A program made the translations under genes and the position numbers. Shown here one piece after another: positions 33,914 to 45,036 of a stretch of DNA of 64,000 nucleotides. The stretch's first letter is position 1. Each line of letters begins with the position of its first letter. The notes under the pieces were generated by a model. It saw only the letters and a program-made list of their open reading frames with translations. It was not told the origin of the DNA and searched no databases. The DNA is from Blepharisma stoltei (lineage: Eukaryota; Ciliophora; Heterotrichea; Heterotrichida; Blepharismidae), in NCBI GenBank assembly GCA_914767885.1, contig CAJZBQ010000012.1:248001-312000 (forward strand), written 5' to 3'.

Positions 33914-34553
33914 ATGAATTTAAATCCTTTTAATTGTCAAGAATGCAGCCTAAAATTTGACTCAGAAAACAGATTGCCTCTTGTGTTGCCATGCGGAGAC
34001 TCTCTCTGCATGGTATGTGCTGTGCAGCTCTGTAATTTCTCTTCAAGTCGAAAAATGTGTAAAAAGTGCCATCAACCATATGAACTTTCACTACAAAAAA
34101 TTAAAGACATGCCAAAAAACAAAGCTTTATTAGATCTTTTACTTTTGAATATACAAATTATTCCACAGGCAATAAAGCAGAGAAATGAATTTATTTTAAG
34201 CACACCAACACGAAAGTTTCAAAGCCCGTTATCTTTTGATGAGCGTCATTCATTTACCCCAGATACTTATTCAAGGATTGCTTTTGAAGGCACTCCTGAA
34301 AGAAGCTATATAAGAACAAATCTTTTTGCATCAAAGGATAGGCAAAGCAAAGAAGAAAAATATATTCAATAATTAAAATAAAATTTTAAAAAAAATTTTG
34401 GACTATTTTTAGGAATAAGAAGAAAATAAAGAGGTAGAAAAAATTTCGAAATTTAAAGTGAAAACTGAAGAAGAGCCTGAAATAAAAAGTGAAACACCAG
34501 AGATTACAAATGAAAATTTAAGCCAAAAATGCTTACTCTTCCTTGTGAATTAG
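33914..34553 (+). CDS. RING-finger-like protein
   Basis: 191 residues after removal of a 64-bp IES. The N-terminal cysteines (NCQECSLKF, LPCGDSLCMVC, CKKCHQPYEL) resemble a RING or B-box-like zinc finger. The rest is charged and low in complexity, ending CLLFLVN. E3 ligase activity would be a guess. The IES position rests on frame logic only. Confidence 0.65.
34363..34426. other. Probable IES, 64 bp
   Basis: TA at both ends. Removal avoids the TAA at 34370 and joins EEKY to KEVEKISKFKVK in frame. Among the shortest in this window. Confidence 0.6.
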
Positions 34554-35338
34554 CAAAGCAACTGGAAAAATCCTAATTTTTGAGGAAAAAAATTCTACAG
34601 CAAACGAGCAACATTTTTGTATATACAATATTTTTATAAACTTATTTTAAGCATAGGTCATAGCATTATGAGATCAATGACTAACTAAATCTATTAAATT
34701 TTAGACAAAGACATTCTGAAATATAAATTCAATAAATAAAAAATTATTAATTTTTTTGAATTGGAATTGTTTAAAATAAAATTTAACTAAAATTAAATTA
34801 AAAATCGACTTCCTCACTAAGAAAAGGAGGAGAAGGAGGAGTTAAGAGAAAACTGTGAAAATAAAAAATCCTGCAATGAAGGGAAAATTTTTAATTACTG
34901 TAGCTTAAATTGCTATAATTTGGACAAGGCTGTTTTCAGTTAAATAACTTAAAAAAATTGCATCAATCTTACTAGAAAGTTGCATTTATTTTTAAAATGG
35001 AACAAAAAATACTCCAAAAAAAATAGGACATATTGCTGCTTTGAAGAATAGTCACCAAAAGAATCTGAAGCTTCAGATTCTTATAACAAAAATTATATAA
35101 TTTTTATTAACCCACCCCAATATATCTACTAATAATCGCTTAATTTTCATTATTCCAGAATTTTTTTCATTCTTGCACTGATTTAATAAACTAAATAGGG
35201 AATTTACGCGTCTTAAAATATCAAATATGCTATTATCATTAATCATTTCTTATTATTTATATAATTCACAATTTCCTTGTTTAGTATAAAAATGCGTAGT
35301 AAATTTTCAGCTCTAAAAATCTTTGTTTCCAAAAGCAC
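34554..35338. other. Intergenic spacer
   Basis: Strongly AT-rich spacer between the RING-like gene and a MITE. I see no gene in it. Confidence 0.4.
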
Positions 35339-35907
35339 TTACTCCCCCCCCATCCTTGATCGAACGACTCGCCATCGTTCGATCAAGGACGGGGGTTAAA
35401 AAAAATTTTTTGGGAAAAAAATTTTTATATATAAAAAAATATATATATATATTTTTTTATTTACTTTTAAATAAGAGGGTTAAGGGTATTTAATAATTAT
35501 TTTTTAGAGCAAAAAATTTAATTAATTTCATAAAAATACCAATTTTTTAATATTTTGATTTATTAGTTACCCCTTTTTAAACTGTATAAATTTTAATTTG
35601 TTCCTTATTAAACTAAATTTTTTTTTTAAAATTTTAAGATCTCTATTTTTATTAGATTATTAAGTTTTTAAGCCTAGATTGATGGCTAAATCACTTCGGA
35701 TAGTTGATTTCGAAGCTTTCTGTCGTCTCAAAGTCCCTGAAAACAACTTCATTAGGTACATCTTCGCAAGCTTTTGATAACTAATATATTTTTATATATA
35801 TAAAAGTTGCATGATATGAAAATCGTTCGATCAAGGATGGGGGTTAATTTCCCCAATTTTTAGGAATTTTTACAGTCAATCGTTCGATCAAGGATGGGGG
35901 GGGAGTA
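35339..35907. mobile_element. MITE-like IES, family D
   Basis: Ends TTACTCCCCCCCC and GGGGGGGGAGTAA. The core ATCCTTGATCGAACG appears once forward and three times inverted. The spacer between the last two cores (GGGTTAATTTCCCC, then TTTTTAC) is nearly the same as in family C. It stops 4 nt before the start codon of the next gene. Confidence 0.83.
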
Positions 35908-35911
35908 ATAA

Positions 35912-36301
35912 ATGGTGTTTACAAGAGGATCCAACTTAGTAGGTCCTGAGAACAGAGACGAGAGAGGAGCTTATGAAGAGCTTGAAGACAGAGTCAAAAA
36001 ATACATGAAGATGCCTGATGACGAATGGAAAGAACTTTATGATAGGATGTACCATGACAGGAAATATCCAGGCCAAAACCACCTTAAATTGGCATTGGTT
36101 TCTTCTGTAGGCTATGCCGGGTTTATGGCAACTTTTTCTTATACTATCTATTTAAGAAGACATGCTTTCTTTAAGTATCCTTTAAATCCAGTAATGTTGG
36201 TGGCCATCCCTGTATTTGGAATGCTAGCTCTTAAAAATTTTGATGTTGCAAGTGATATCATAAGATACAGAAAAAGGTACCCAGAGATGTACCAGGGATA
36301 A
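35912..36301 (+). CDS. Small membrane protein, 129 aa
   Basis: Hydrophilic N-terminus with DERGAYEELEDRVKKYM, then two hydrophobic segments (about residues 67-87 and 96-112) and a basic tail RYRKRYPEMYQG. Size and topology would fit a small mitochondrial inner-membrane or complex-associated protein; I do not recognise the family. Confidence 0.7.
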   Translation: MVFTRGSNLVGPENRDERGAYEELEDRVKKYMKMPDDEWKELYDRMYHDRKYPGQNHLKLALVSSVGYAGFMATFSYTIYLRRHAFFKYPLNPVMLVAIPVFGMLALKNFDVASDIIRYRKRYPEMYQG

Positions 36302-36632
36302 TAATAATAAAGCTAAACTTGGCTTTTAAAAATGATTTTTATTGTTGCTGACAACGGCTCTTATGCGTAATATTTCTCCATTTTATAGCTAATCTGCTAA
36401 GTGCTATTCTTTATTCTATTTATTTATGGAAAATAGAGTAAATCTAACTAAAATAGAAAATTTTATTAATATCAATGAGCAGATGAATCAGCCATTTATG
36501 AGCATATAAGTTACTTTAAAATTTTTCTGTTTAGATATATAATCCCTATAATCATAAACCAAATAAAATATCCAGGGAAATATCACATGTTTCCACTAAC
36601 TGAGACATATTTTATCTATGTTTTAAAGCATA
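36302..36632. other. Intergenic spacer
   Basis: AT-rich DNA between the stops of two convergent genes. I see no gene or repeat in it. Confidence 0.4.
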
Positions 36633-37607
36633 TTAAATTATAGAGCATATATGGCAGCAAGCTGACTTTGAATTGTTTTCAAAAGACAGCTCATTAATTT
36701 CATTAAATGTCTGTGTATATTCCTCTTTTAAATTTTTCTCTTTATCTATTGCGTTTACAAATGTAAAATTTTCATTGGCATTATTAAAAATTGAACGTTG
36801 TAATTCATTAATTAATTCTGCAGCTTTTACGCTGCTAATGCCTTCTAGTGAATCTTCTTTCAGGGCTCAATATGAAAAAATACAGCACACTTTCTTAAAG
36901 CTGTTCAGTTAAATTAATAAAAATTTAAAAAAAAAACTGTTTTTTTTTATGTTAAAAAAGTGCATAGCAAAAATAAAAAAATGCCAATAAAGGTATAGAA
37001 CAGCTGTAAAAAAATTTGGCCATAATTTTTTTTAGCTTCACCCTTCTTTCGGAGTTTTATTTATTTGCTTTACTTTGTTTCCATTTTTATTTAAAGCAAT
37101 GTCCATTGCCAATTTCATATTCGAAAGCCTTTCTTTTGTTACGTTTGTTTCAGCCGCAACACAATTTGCGCTATTTTTTAATTCTGATATGCTATTTTTA
37201 TAATTCAAAATTTCAGAAATTTTTCGCATGTTTTTTTTTACGTTTCCTGAGTTTATATATTTGAGTTCCTTGATTTTTTCTCCTATAGATTGGGCTAAAT
37301 ATTGGTTTTTTCGCTTAATTTTTTCGATAGAGTCAAATGATATAATACTATCAAAATTATTTGACTCAGAACTCTCAATCATTGGATCTTCATCGCTAGT
37401 ATTATGTAAAAGAACTGATATCTGTAGGGTCTTTGAGTTTTCTTCTAACTGCTCACAATCTAATTGAGAATCAATTTTATATCCTTGGAAATCCAAGTTT
37501 TCAGGGCTCTTGCTGGCCATTTTATAACTTTCATTTGAGTAATTAAGTGCACTGCTAGAAGATTCGTTTAATTTTCCTTCCATGACCGATATTGTTTGAG
37601 TTTTCAT
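36633..37607 (-). CDS. Hypothetical protein with possible CaaX end
   Basis: Two open blocks on one strand. The first (MKTQTISVMEGKLNE... NKTPKEGWS) has predicted coiled coil; the second (ALKEDSLEGISSVKAAELIN... SACCHICSII) is clearly protein-like and ends CSII, a possible prenylation box. Joining them at TA (removing 162 bp, 36871-37032) gives 270 residues; the total is divisible by three either way, so the join is plausible but not proven. TGA codons are Trp. Confidence 0.55.
36871..37032. other. Possible IES, 162 bp
   Basis: AT-rich, no coding on either strand, TA at both proposed borders. Needed only if the two blocks form one gene. Confidence 0.4.
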
Positions 37608-37772
37608 TATAAATTGCCTTTTTTTATACAGTAAATATGGGGAAATTAAGATATTCAACGGAATTACATTCTCCTTCAATTAATTTTAAGGTATTTTCAC
37701 TTACGCTCAGACGTTATATAAGGCTTAAGATTATAGCTCTTAATGCTATTAATAATATAAATAGATAATTTT

Positions 37773-37866
37773 CCTCTATTTTTGTTAATTTACTTAATTA
37801 CTTACTCTATTCTTTGTTAATTTACTTAATTACTTACTCTATTCTTTGTTAATTTACTTAATTACT
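37773..37866. repeat. Three tandem ~32-bp repeats
   Basis: The unit TTGTTAATTTACTTAATTAC followed by TTACTCTATTCT occurs three times and runs up to the outer border of the MITE at 37867. The last unit supplies the TAA stop of the monooxygenase after IES excision. Confidence 0.85.
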
Positions 37867-39997
37867 TACTCTCTGCCCATCCGTGAGCGAAAAAATTTTT
37901 TATCCACGAACAAAAGTTTTAAAATTTCATAGTAAAATTCCCAATTGACAAAATTGGATAGTAAAAAGCTAACTTAATTTGTTAAATTTATATTTTAAGA
38001 TGCAAGCTGCTTAAATTTTAAAAAGAATAATTTTAGCTAACTCCCCCCCCCCCCTCCGTGAGCGAACAAAAAAATTTTGTTCACTCACGGAGGGGGGTTA
38101 ATTTTTTTTTTTTAAAAAAAATTTATATATAAATTTTATAAAAAATATTTTTTTCGAAATTTAAAAAAATCCTAATTTGCAAAAATTGGGAAAGCAAATA
38201 TTAATTTAATTTGCAAAATTTATGTTTTAAAACGCAATTTGTTTAAAATTAAACAGAATTAGCTCTAGATTTCATTATACTAATTATCACTTATATATCA
38301 AAATTTTTTTTCCATTAAAATTTTTTCTATAAAAAAAAATTTTTGTTCACTCACGGAGGGTGGGTTTTTGGTCAAAAAATGGCGATTTTTTCTAATGGTT
38401 TTGTTCGCTCACGGAGGGGGGGGGGGGGAGGGAGTAAGAAATAAGAAACTTTTCTAATGTGTTTTGTTCGCTCATGGAAGTTAGAGGAATATAGGTGTCC
38501 ATCAGGTCTTATAAGATAAGAAGTGCTGCTATGAGAAGGCATCGTAAATGTCTCATATGGAATAGTTGGTAGAGGATTTTTTCCTTCAAGTTTTATAAAA
38601 ACCGGTTTTTTATTTTTCTTCATCAGCACTGCAGGGAGCGCTCTCAATGGGATTTTTTTATTTTCATACAAAATTTCAACATTTGGGGCTAATTCGCCTC
38701 CATTCTCAAAATACCCAGATGTGTAGGCCAATTCCAAGTCCTCTTTAGGATGAACATTATCAATCAAATTTTTGTCATCACTTAAATAATATCTTGCATT
38801 TGCGTCATTAAACATAGCTTTTTGGCCCCATTTCATGCCTTGGTTAAAAATTCATTCATTTCCAAACGGCAGGTATGAGGTAAAGTCTTGAAAAATTTTC
38901 ATATTATCTAAATCCAACCGAAAATTTTTAGCTATATTTACTGCTTTATAATAATAGCCAAGTGAAGTCTTCAAAATTTCTTCTAAAAACTGATGTCTTT
39001 CTTGGCTGTAAAATTTCAATAGTTCTGGATATTGAAATCTCCAGCATAAGCAATGGGCATCTTTAATTCCTGAATTAAGACCAAACCCTCCTGCTGGAGT
39101 CATTTGATGTGCTGAATCTCCTGCTAGAAAAACTCTGTCCTTAGAAAACTCATTTGCTAGTCTAGAAGCCAATCTTCAAGGCTTTATTGATTTTATCTCA
39201 ACATCATTGATACTGCTTCCTGCCACACTGCTTATTATTTCCTTATAGTCTGCATCTGTGAAATTAGATAAATGCTGGTGTTCAGGATAAAATGGGTACT
39301 GCATTATGAACTCCCCTTCGTCTGCATTATGCATCACCATCACACAAACGTTTTCAGGATTATACACAAAATATATCATTGCAGGGTTATTTTTGGCAAG
39401 AGAGCCTAATTCTTTTGAGATAAAATGAATATTTAAGAAATGCTGAAGGATTCCAGTGCCTTCTAGCCTAATGCCTAAAAAGTTTCTAACTTTGCTGCTG
39501 GCGCCATCGCATGCAATTAAATAATCTCCTTCGAATTCTTCCCCGTCAGCTGTTTTTACTTTAACTCCACTTGCCCCTTGAGATAACTCAGAGAATTCTT
39601 TTCCTAGACTCAAGCTGGCTGTTTCTGGTAAAGAATTAGCTAGCAAGCTTAGCAATTTGTGTTGTGGAAAATGGGCAGTATGCATATCACTTAGCTTGTT
39701 ATTCAATTGATAAGCAGCGGTGCTAAAATGATCGTGGGACCTATAAACCTCTCCTAAAATATTTTTGCAATATATAAACTTCCTCCAATTCTCTTTATTT
39801 GGCATATTTTCATATATCTGCTGGCTGATCCCTATATCTCTTAAGATTTCCATGCTTCTTGAGTGAATATAATGCGCACTTGGATGTGTCCCAAGCTTTA
39901 CTTGCTTTTCTATCAAAACACTTTCTATTCCTGCATGCCCTAATAAATGGGCGCAGCATAATCCTACAGGCCCGGCTCCTGCTATCAAGATTTTCAT
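37862..39997 (-). CDS. FAD-dependent aromatic-ring monooxygenase (PheA/TfdB type)
   Basis: 506 residues after removing a 615-bp IES that splits off the last codons. FAD-binding GAGPVGLCCAHLLGHAG at the N-terminus, a DG motif in YLIACDGASSKVRNFLG, and the second flavin motif LAGDSAHQMTPAGGFGLNSG. The C-terminus ends LIRPDGHLYSSK, typical of the thioredoxin-like tail of this family. Two TGA codons between the long blocks are Trp. Substrate unknown; transfer from bacteria is possible in this family but not shown here. Confidence 0.88.
37867..38481. mobile_element. IES, 615 bp: degenerate family-B MITE interrupted by a fresh family-B MITE
   Basis: The outer ends are mutated (TACTCTCTGCCCATCCGTGAGCG at left; CTCATGGAAGTTA at right). 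Inside sits a near-perfect copy at 38038-38434. Excising the whole gives LYSSK then TAA, the natural end of the monooxygenase. Confidence 0.85.
38038..38434. mobile_element. Inner MITE, family B, copy 3
   Basis: C-run, core hairpin, GGGGGGTTAA, AT-rich centre and two further inverted cores with a long G run, ending GGGAGTA. TAA at both borders. Nearly the same sequence as the copies at 43233 and 47960. Confidence 0.86.
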
Positions 39998-40015
39998 ATT
40001 AAATTTATTATTGAA

Positions 40016-42124
40016 TTATGCAACTTTAATTGGATTGGGTTTATGCATTTGTTTGGAAATCAGCTCAATCATGGTTCGGGTCATGAGGTCAATGTCAAAT
40101 TTGTGTTTCCAATTCCAGTCTCTTCTAGCCAAAGAGTCATCAATACTCATAGGCCAAGAATCAGCATAAGCTTGTCTATGATCTGACTTGTAAGTGACAG
40201 TTCCTGGGATATATTTTAATATACATGAAGTCAGCTGTTCAGCAGTAAAGCTGATTGCTCCTAGGTTGTAGACTCTTCGGGTCAGTGTTTCTTCTGGGGC
40301 ATCTATTAAGTCACACTATATATTGTTTACAGTTCCTTGGATAAGATCATCAATATACATCATAGGAAGTTCAGTTCCTTTTGATAAAAAGCATTGATAT
40401 TCTTGGTTCTTTAGGAGCTCAAAAAAGATTTCAACAGCATAATCAGTTGTCCCACCACCTGGAGGATCAGAAGAAACTGCTCCAGGATATCTTAAAGATC
40501 TAAAATTCACTCCAAATTTTTTGTGGTAATAATTCCCCATCATTTCCATGTAAACTTTTGATATGCCATACGCTGTAGTTGGCTGGACTACACAGTCGTC
40601 AGGTGTTAGCACTCTTGGAGATGTTGGCCCAAACACTGCAATTGAGCTTGGAACGTAAATAGCTGTATTGTGGATTCTTGCAGCTTCTAGAGCGTTGTTG
40701 ACACCTATAATGTTAACATCGATTGATTTTTGAAGCTGTAATTCTGCTTTCGCAGATAAATATGCGGCCAAGTGTGCACTTTTTTTATTGAATGTGCCAC
40801 TAGCATATCTAGGATAACGAGAAAGATTTCTAATTTATATAAAATTTGGAAATCACTATAAAATTATTATAAAATAATTTTGCTGAATTCAATAATTAAA
40901 TAATAAAATATGTGTTGCCTCACTTGCTTCAACTGCTTTTGCAAATCCTTCTTTATCAACCACATCAAGGGGAAGAAAAGGTGGCTGTGATTCTACATCA
41001 AATTGAGTTTGATTTACATCAGAGACTACCACACAGTTTGGTCCATATCTTTCATATAACGATGACCCCCCCCCCTCAATCTTCATGTCTATTGCAAACA
41101 AAAAATGCAATTTTTTAATATAAAATTTTATATAAAAAAATAATAATTTTTTCATGTCTCTTGCAACAAATTATATATAAAAAAAATAATAATTTTCATG
41201 TCTCTTGCAACAAATTATATATATTAAAATGGCGACACGTGTCAACCTGCCCTCTTGGCGCAGCATTCCAGACCTTATGGCTAATGCGAACTGGGACAGA
41301 CCCCGAGCTGAGAATCAACGCAGGCTCAAGAAGTGTATATCCGGGCAGGTTTTGGCTGCTTTCCTGTGATTGGAAATAGATGCGCTCAACAACGTCCTTT
41401 TGATCCGAGGAACCATGGGCATTCCTCTACCGAGAAACTGGGGTTTTTTGCCCAGGCCACAGGGGAACAGTCTTTTTCGTGTAGCTGTCGAAGGAAGGTA
41501 CTTTTGATACCCGATAGACTCTAAGGAGCTGATCCTTGGAATCAAGCTACTCCAATTACCCGTAGCAGGGACGCAGAAATCCATAAGCCGCCCACTCAAG
41601 ACTGAAGCCGCAAAGCAAGGAGGAGACAGAAGGTACCGGAAGGGCACTCGTAAGAGGAATAGACCCTCTGGGCTGGAATCGAAAAGCGGTAGAACCTTCT
41701 GCACGGGAGGTCTTTGGTGACTGTGCCACCAATATGGCTAGCGCCTGTCTGCAATAATCCTAATCCTCTTGCAGCAAATTTTAGATGCGCATCTTAAATT
41801 TTAGCTAGATAAGTTTAATAAAATGGCGAGCAATGACAATAGCCGTCCAAATCTCGATGAGAAGGTCATTGACACGCCTACAGCAGCGCTGTTTTATGGG
41901 GTTTTTGAGAAACTCACCTAGAGAAAAATGCATTAATTCTTTTTTATAAAAATGTTGTGTTGCAGTAGGCATGAAATTTTTTTCGAAAATTTTTGTTGCA
42001 ATAGACATGAAGATTGAGGGGGGGTCATCGTTAGATAAGGTATTAGCTTTTTCCCAATCTGACCTGAGGCTCCAGTTATGAAAAACTTTTTCGAAGAAAA
42101 ATTCCTGGCTATATTTAACAGCAT
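40016..42124 (-). CDS. TDH: L-threonine 3-dehydrogenase (short-chain, epimerase-like)
   Basis: 335 residues after removing two IESs and a 15-nt intron. NAD-binding FFITGASGQIGKKLIPYL; active-site region TTAYGISKVYMEMMGNYYH; then RSLRYPGAVSSDPPGGGTTD and LPMMYIDDLIQG, as in mitochondrial TDH of animals. Oxidises threonine to 2-amino-3-ketobutyrate. The N-terminus MLLNIARNFSSKK is a plausible mitochondrial presequence. Confidence 0.93.
40316..40330 (-). other. 15-nt intron
   Basis: GTAAACAATATATAG, with an in-frame TAG. Removal joins IQGT to CDLIDAPEETL, matching the family. Confidence 0.9.
40786..40896. other. IES, about 111 bp
   Basis: AT-rich stop-filled interruption between THILLF and KKSAHLAAYLSAK of the TDH gene. 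The exact TA pair was chosen to preserve frame; neighbouring TAs are possible. Confidence 0.75.
41057..42031. mobile_element. IES, 975 bp: MITE (family G) hosting a retroposon
   Basis: Inverted ends TAACGATGACCCCCC with CTCAATCTTCATGTCTATTG, about 40 bp. Excision gives KKLIPYL/YERYGPNCVVV in frame. Near its left side a 40-bp stretch containing CATGTCTCTTGCAACAAATT is duplicated. The retroposon at 41217-41766 fills the middle. Confidence 0.88.
41217..41766 (+). mobile_element. Retroposon with a 170-codon ORF
   Basis: Flanked by TCTTGCAACAAATT (41203-41216) and TCTTGCAGCAAATT (41767-41780). The tip TATATTAAAATGG supplies an ATG at 41229 that opens a frame to a TAG at 41739-41741, using TGA as Trp three times. 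The product (MATRVNLPSWRSIPDL... QSLF-like and basic C-terminal part) has no recognised domain. The 3' end is TAATCCTAATCC. Confidence 0.75.
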
Positions 42125-42178
42125 TTATATGGTTGAATTTTAATATGGTTTAAGCGACATAAATTTAAGAGAAATATT

Positions 42179-42265
42179 TATAGTTAGTGGCACTGACTGG
42201 CACGGGGTGCTTTTGGCTCAGTTTCGAGCCAAAGCACCCCGTGCCAATCAGTGTCACTAACTATA
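42179..42265. repeat. Near-perfect 87-bp hairpin with TATAG tips
   Basis: Arms TATAGTTAGTG...CACGGGGTGCTTT and the complement around a 12-15 nt loop. TA at both tips and position upstream of TDH suggest a tiny fold-back IES. Confidence 0.75.
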
Positions 42266-42534
42266 ATAAATTTTTGAATTTTACTTGGAATTTAATAAGA
42301 AATTAATAGAGTAAATAACAAAAGAAACCGAATATATTCAAAAAATTTATAAAAAAGAGATTTCATAGAATATTTAATTTATAAAGTTTTATTAAAAATT
42401 AAGTGTAACTTGCAATTAAGTTTTATATATTAAGCTAATTGATAACAAAATTATAAATCGATTATAAATCTATGCTTAATTAAATGAAAATTTTCAAATT
42501 AAAGATGCAAAATAAGTTTAATTTTTAATAGTAG

Positions 42535-43040
42535 GTTGACCGTAGCATATTTGTTTCTTTTTTCACATCTGGGCTTGCTTTTCTCACAGTCTCTGCATAT
42601 TTTTCCTTTTTATATTTCGGTACGCTCAGTCTTTTCGTGACATCGTCAAGGCTTGATCTTCTATTTCTCTTTTGCCTCAATCATTGAGTTTGGGTTTTAA
42701 AAAATATATCGCTGCTTTCTATAGTCTGGCTTGGTGAATGCTCTCTCAGGCTCATATGGAATGGCTTGCTTCCATATGAACTGTACATTCCTCCTCCATT
42801 CCATGAAATATAAGTATCTCTTCCACTTCCGTTGGAATTATATCTAAATACCTTGGCATCTAGCTTTGGCTTAGGTGGAGAGTAATCTCTTCTTGGGGAT
42901 GGACTTCCGGATTTTGTCACAGTGGTGCATGCAGTTCTGCAAATTCCACCGTTATTCTGAATTATATAGCTATCTCTCCCATTTCCGTCAGGAGAATAGT
43001 GAGAGGTGTTGCCTGCAAAAGTTCGATATAAAGTTATCAT
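42535..43040 (-). CDS. Hypothetical protein with NGxGRDxYI motif repeats
   Basis: 168 residues (TGA at 42681 = Trp). Two copies of a motif: DGNGRDSYIIQNNGGICR and NGSGRDTYISWNGGGMYS. The C-terminal third is basic (RQKRNRRSSLDDVTKRL). Similar motifs occur in protist flagellar and cytoskeletal proteins, but I cannot name this one. Confidence 0.72.
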
Positions 43041-43232
43041 AATAATTATTAAGAAATCATGAATGAGTCATTTTGATTACAATTTTTATTGAGCTAAAAT
43101 AGTAAAATTTTAACAAAAATGCTAATGGCGTAATGATTTATAAATGATTCCATGTACTAAATTATTTTATTAAAAAGAATTTAGAACATATTAATAATTA
43201 TCTCGTAAATCTATTAAATTAACATAAATTTC

Positions 43233-43621
43233 TTACTCCCCCCCCCCCTCCGTGAGCGAACAAAACCATTAGAAAAAAATCGCCATTTTTTGACCAAAAA
43301 CCCACCCTCCGTGAGTGAACAAAAATTTTTTTAATAGAAAAAATTTTAATGGAAAAAAATTTTGATATATAAGTGATAATTAGTATAATGAAATCTAGAG
43401 CTAATTCTGTTTAATTTTAAACAAATTGCGTTTTAAAACATAAATTTTGCAAATTAAATTTAATATTTGCTTCCCAATTTTTGCAAATTAGGATTTTTTT
43501 AAATTTCGAAAAAAATATTTTTTATAAAATTTATATATAAATTTTTTTTAAAAAAAAAAATTAACCCCCCTCCGTGAGCGAACAAAATTTTTTTGTTCGC
43601 TCACGGAGGGGGGGGGGGGAG
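43233..43621. mobile_element. MITE-like IES, family B, copy 4
   Basis: Reverse orientation relative to copy 3, with TTA at both borders. Core CCGTGAGCGAACAAAA. Intergenic. Confidence 0.85.
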
Positions 43622-43885
43622 TTAATCATTTTTCAGTTAACAATAAAATTTTTTTCTATAAGATTTTTTCAATAGAAAATTAAATTTAACTCATAAAATT
43701 AATTTTAGAAATTCACGCTAATAAATTTATATTAAATTATTTTTAATATAAATCTATTTATTTTTTTATTTATTTATTTAATTATTTATCAATCAATTAA
43801 ATTTTATTTCTCCGAAGGTGGTCAAGCTTCAAAAGTTGGCTTTTTTGAATTTTTTTCGCTTACAGAAGGGGAAGCTAGAATCCTC

Positions 43886-44602
43886 TTAATTCAATCCACT
43901 GTATCTTAAACGATTAAGCTTATCAAGTATTAAATGAGCTACAGACTTCAACCTTTCTAAATACTCTCTATTTACTTCTTGAAGTCCACTTTTAGCTATA
44001 CATCTTTCAAAAGATTTTAGCTGTTCTAAAGGAATAATCTCACAAATAGGAGATCGGGTTTGATTTTGTGAGGGTTTTTTAGGGAAAAAATCAGAGGATT
44101 CACTTCTTTTGGATTCAGAAATTTGGGCTTTAGAGGAGTTTCGAGTTGTGGGTGAAAGTGTCCTAAAAATATTATACCATTTTTATATATTTTTTTAAAA
44201 TAAATTTTAAATTCTTTTTTTTCTCTTTTTCATATATAAAGATTTATCAAATTCATTTTTTAAGTTTGCTCCATGAGTTCTTGATACTTTTGCATTGGAA
44301 ATTAAGCTCCTATATTTATTTAATTTCACCTTGTAAGCACTCACATCATTTTCTGAGTCTTCCAAAAAACTAAAATCAGCTGATTTTACAGTTTCTCCTT
44401 TATAAGGTTGAAAGTCAAAGAATAATTCTTTTTTAGGCGAGGTTGTTGATACTAGTTTTCGTCGGACTTCTTCTCGGTAAGTTTTTCAAGCGACCAGGCT
44501 AGCTTGATTATTTTTTTCATAAATCTAATTAGAGTATACATCGGCAGCTTGTCTTTTTAGTAGGCGTTCCATAGATGTTTCTCTCAACCTTTCTAAGGTC
44601 AT
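43886..44602 (-). CDS. Hypothetical protein, 210 aa
   Basis: Reconstructed from three open pieces by removing a 15-nt intron and a 69-bp IES; the sum is exactly divisible by three. N-terminus MTLERLRETSMERLLKRQAA, middle KTYREEVRRKLVSTTSPKK, C-terminus REYLERLKSVAHLILDKLNR. Mostly helical and charged; no known domain. TGA once as Trp. Confidence 0.75.
44164..44232. other. IES, about 69 bp
   Basis: Very AT-rich with stops; TA at both ends. Excision joins DKSLY to RTLSPTTRNSS. Confidence 0.7.
44525..44539 (-). other. 15-nt intron
   Basis: GTATACTCTAATTAG interrupts the protein between QAAD and IYEKNNQ; it carries an in-frame TAG. Confidence 0.85.
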
Positions 44603-45036
44603 AATTTATATTGTTTATTAAAAGGGAGTACAAGAGACACTTTGCTAATAAATCTTTAGATATAAATCTTATGATAGGGATGAATTAAGCTTATAATTGG
44701 AAACTATATATTTTTTGTGAACTTCTCAGAATATAAATTCTATTGTCATATATTTTATACTGCATTATCTTAAATTTGGGACGTAGTTCGGCATAGATTC
44801 TATCCATTCCAGAATTTATTATAACTCAAATATATTAAATTAAACACAATATAAAATTTTAGATCAGTTATAAAATAATCATGCTAATAATTTATTTACT
44901 TTATCTAGCATTTATCAGTATAAAAATAGCTTGAAATTCCTACAAGTCAATATAAGGGATAATGCTATAAAATTGATGCTAACCTTCGAATAGCAATTCA
45001 GTTTTTGCAATTTTTAAAATTTTTCTGATTATAAAA
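44603..45036. other. Intergenic region between divergent genes
   Basis: AT-rich DNA separating two divergently transcribed genes, so it should hold both promoters. No motif recognised. Confidence 0.4.
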
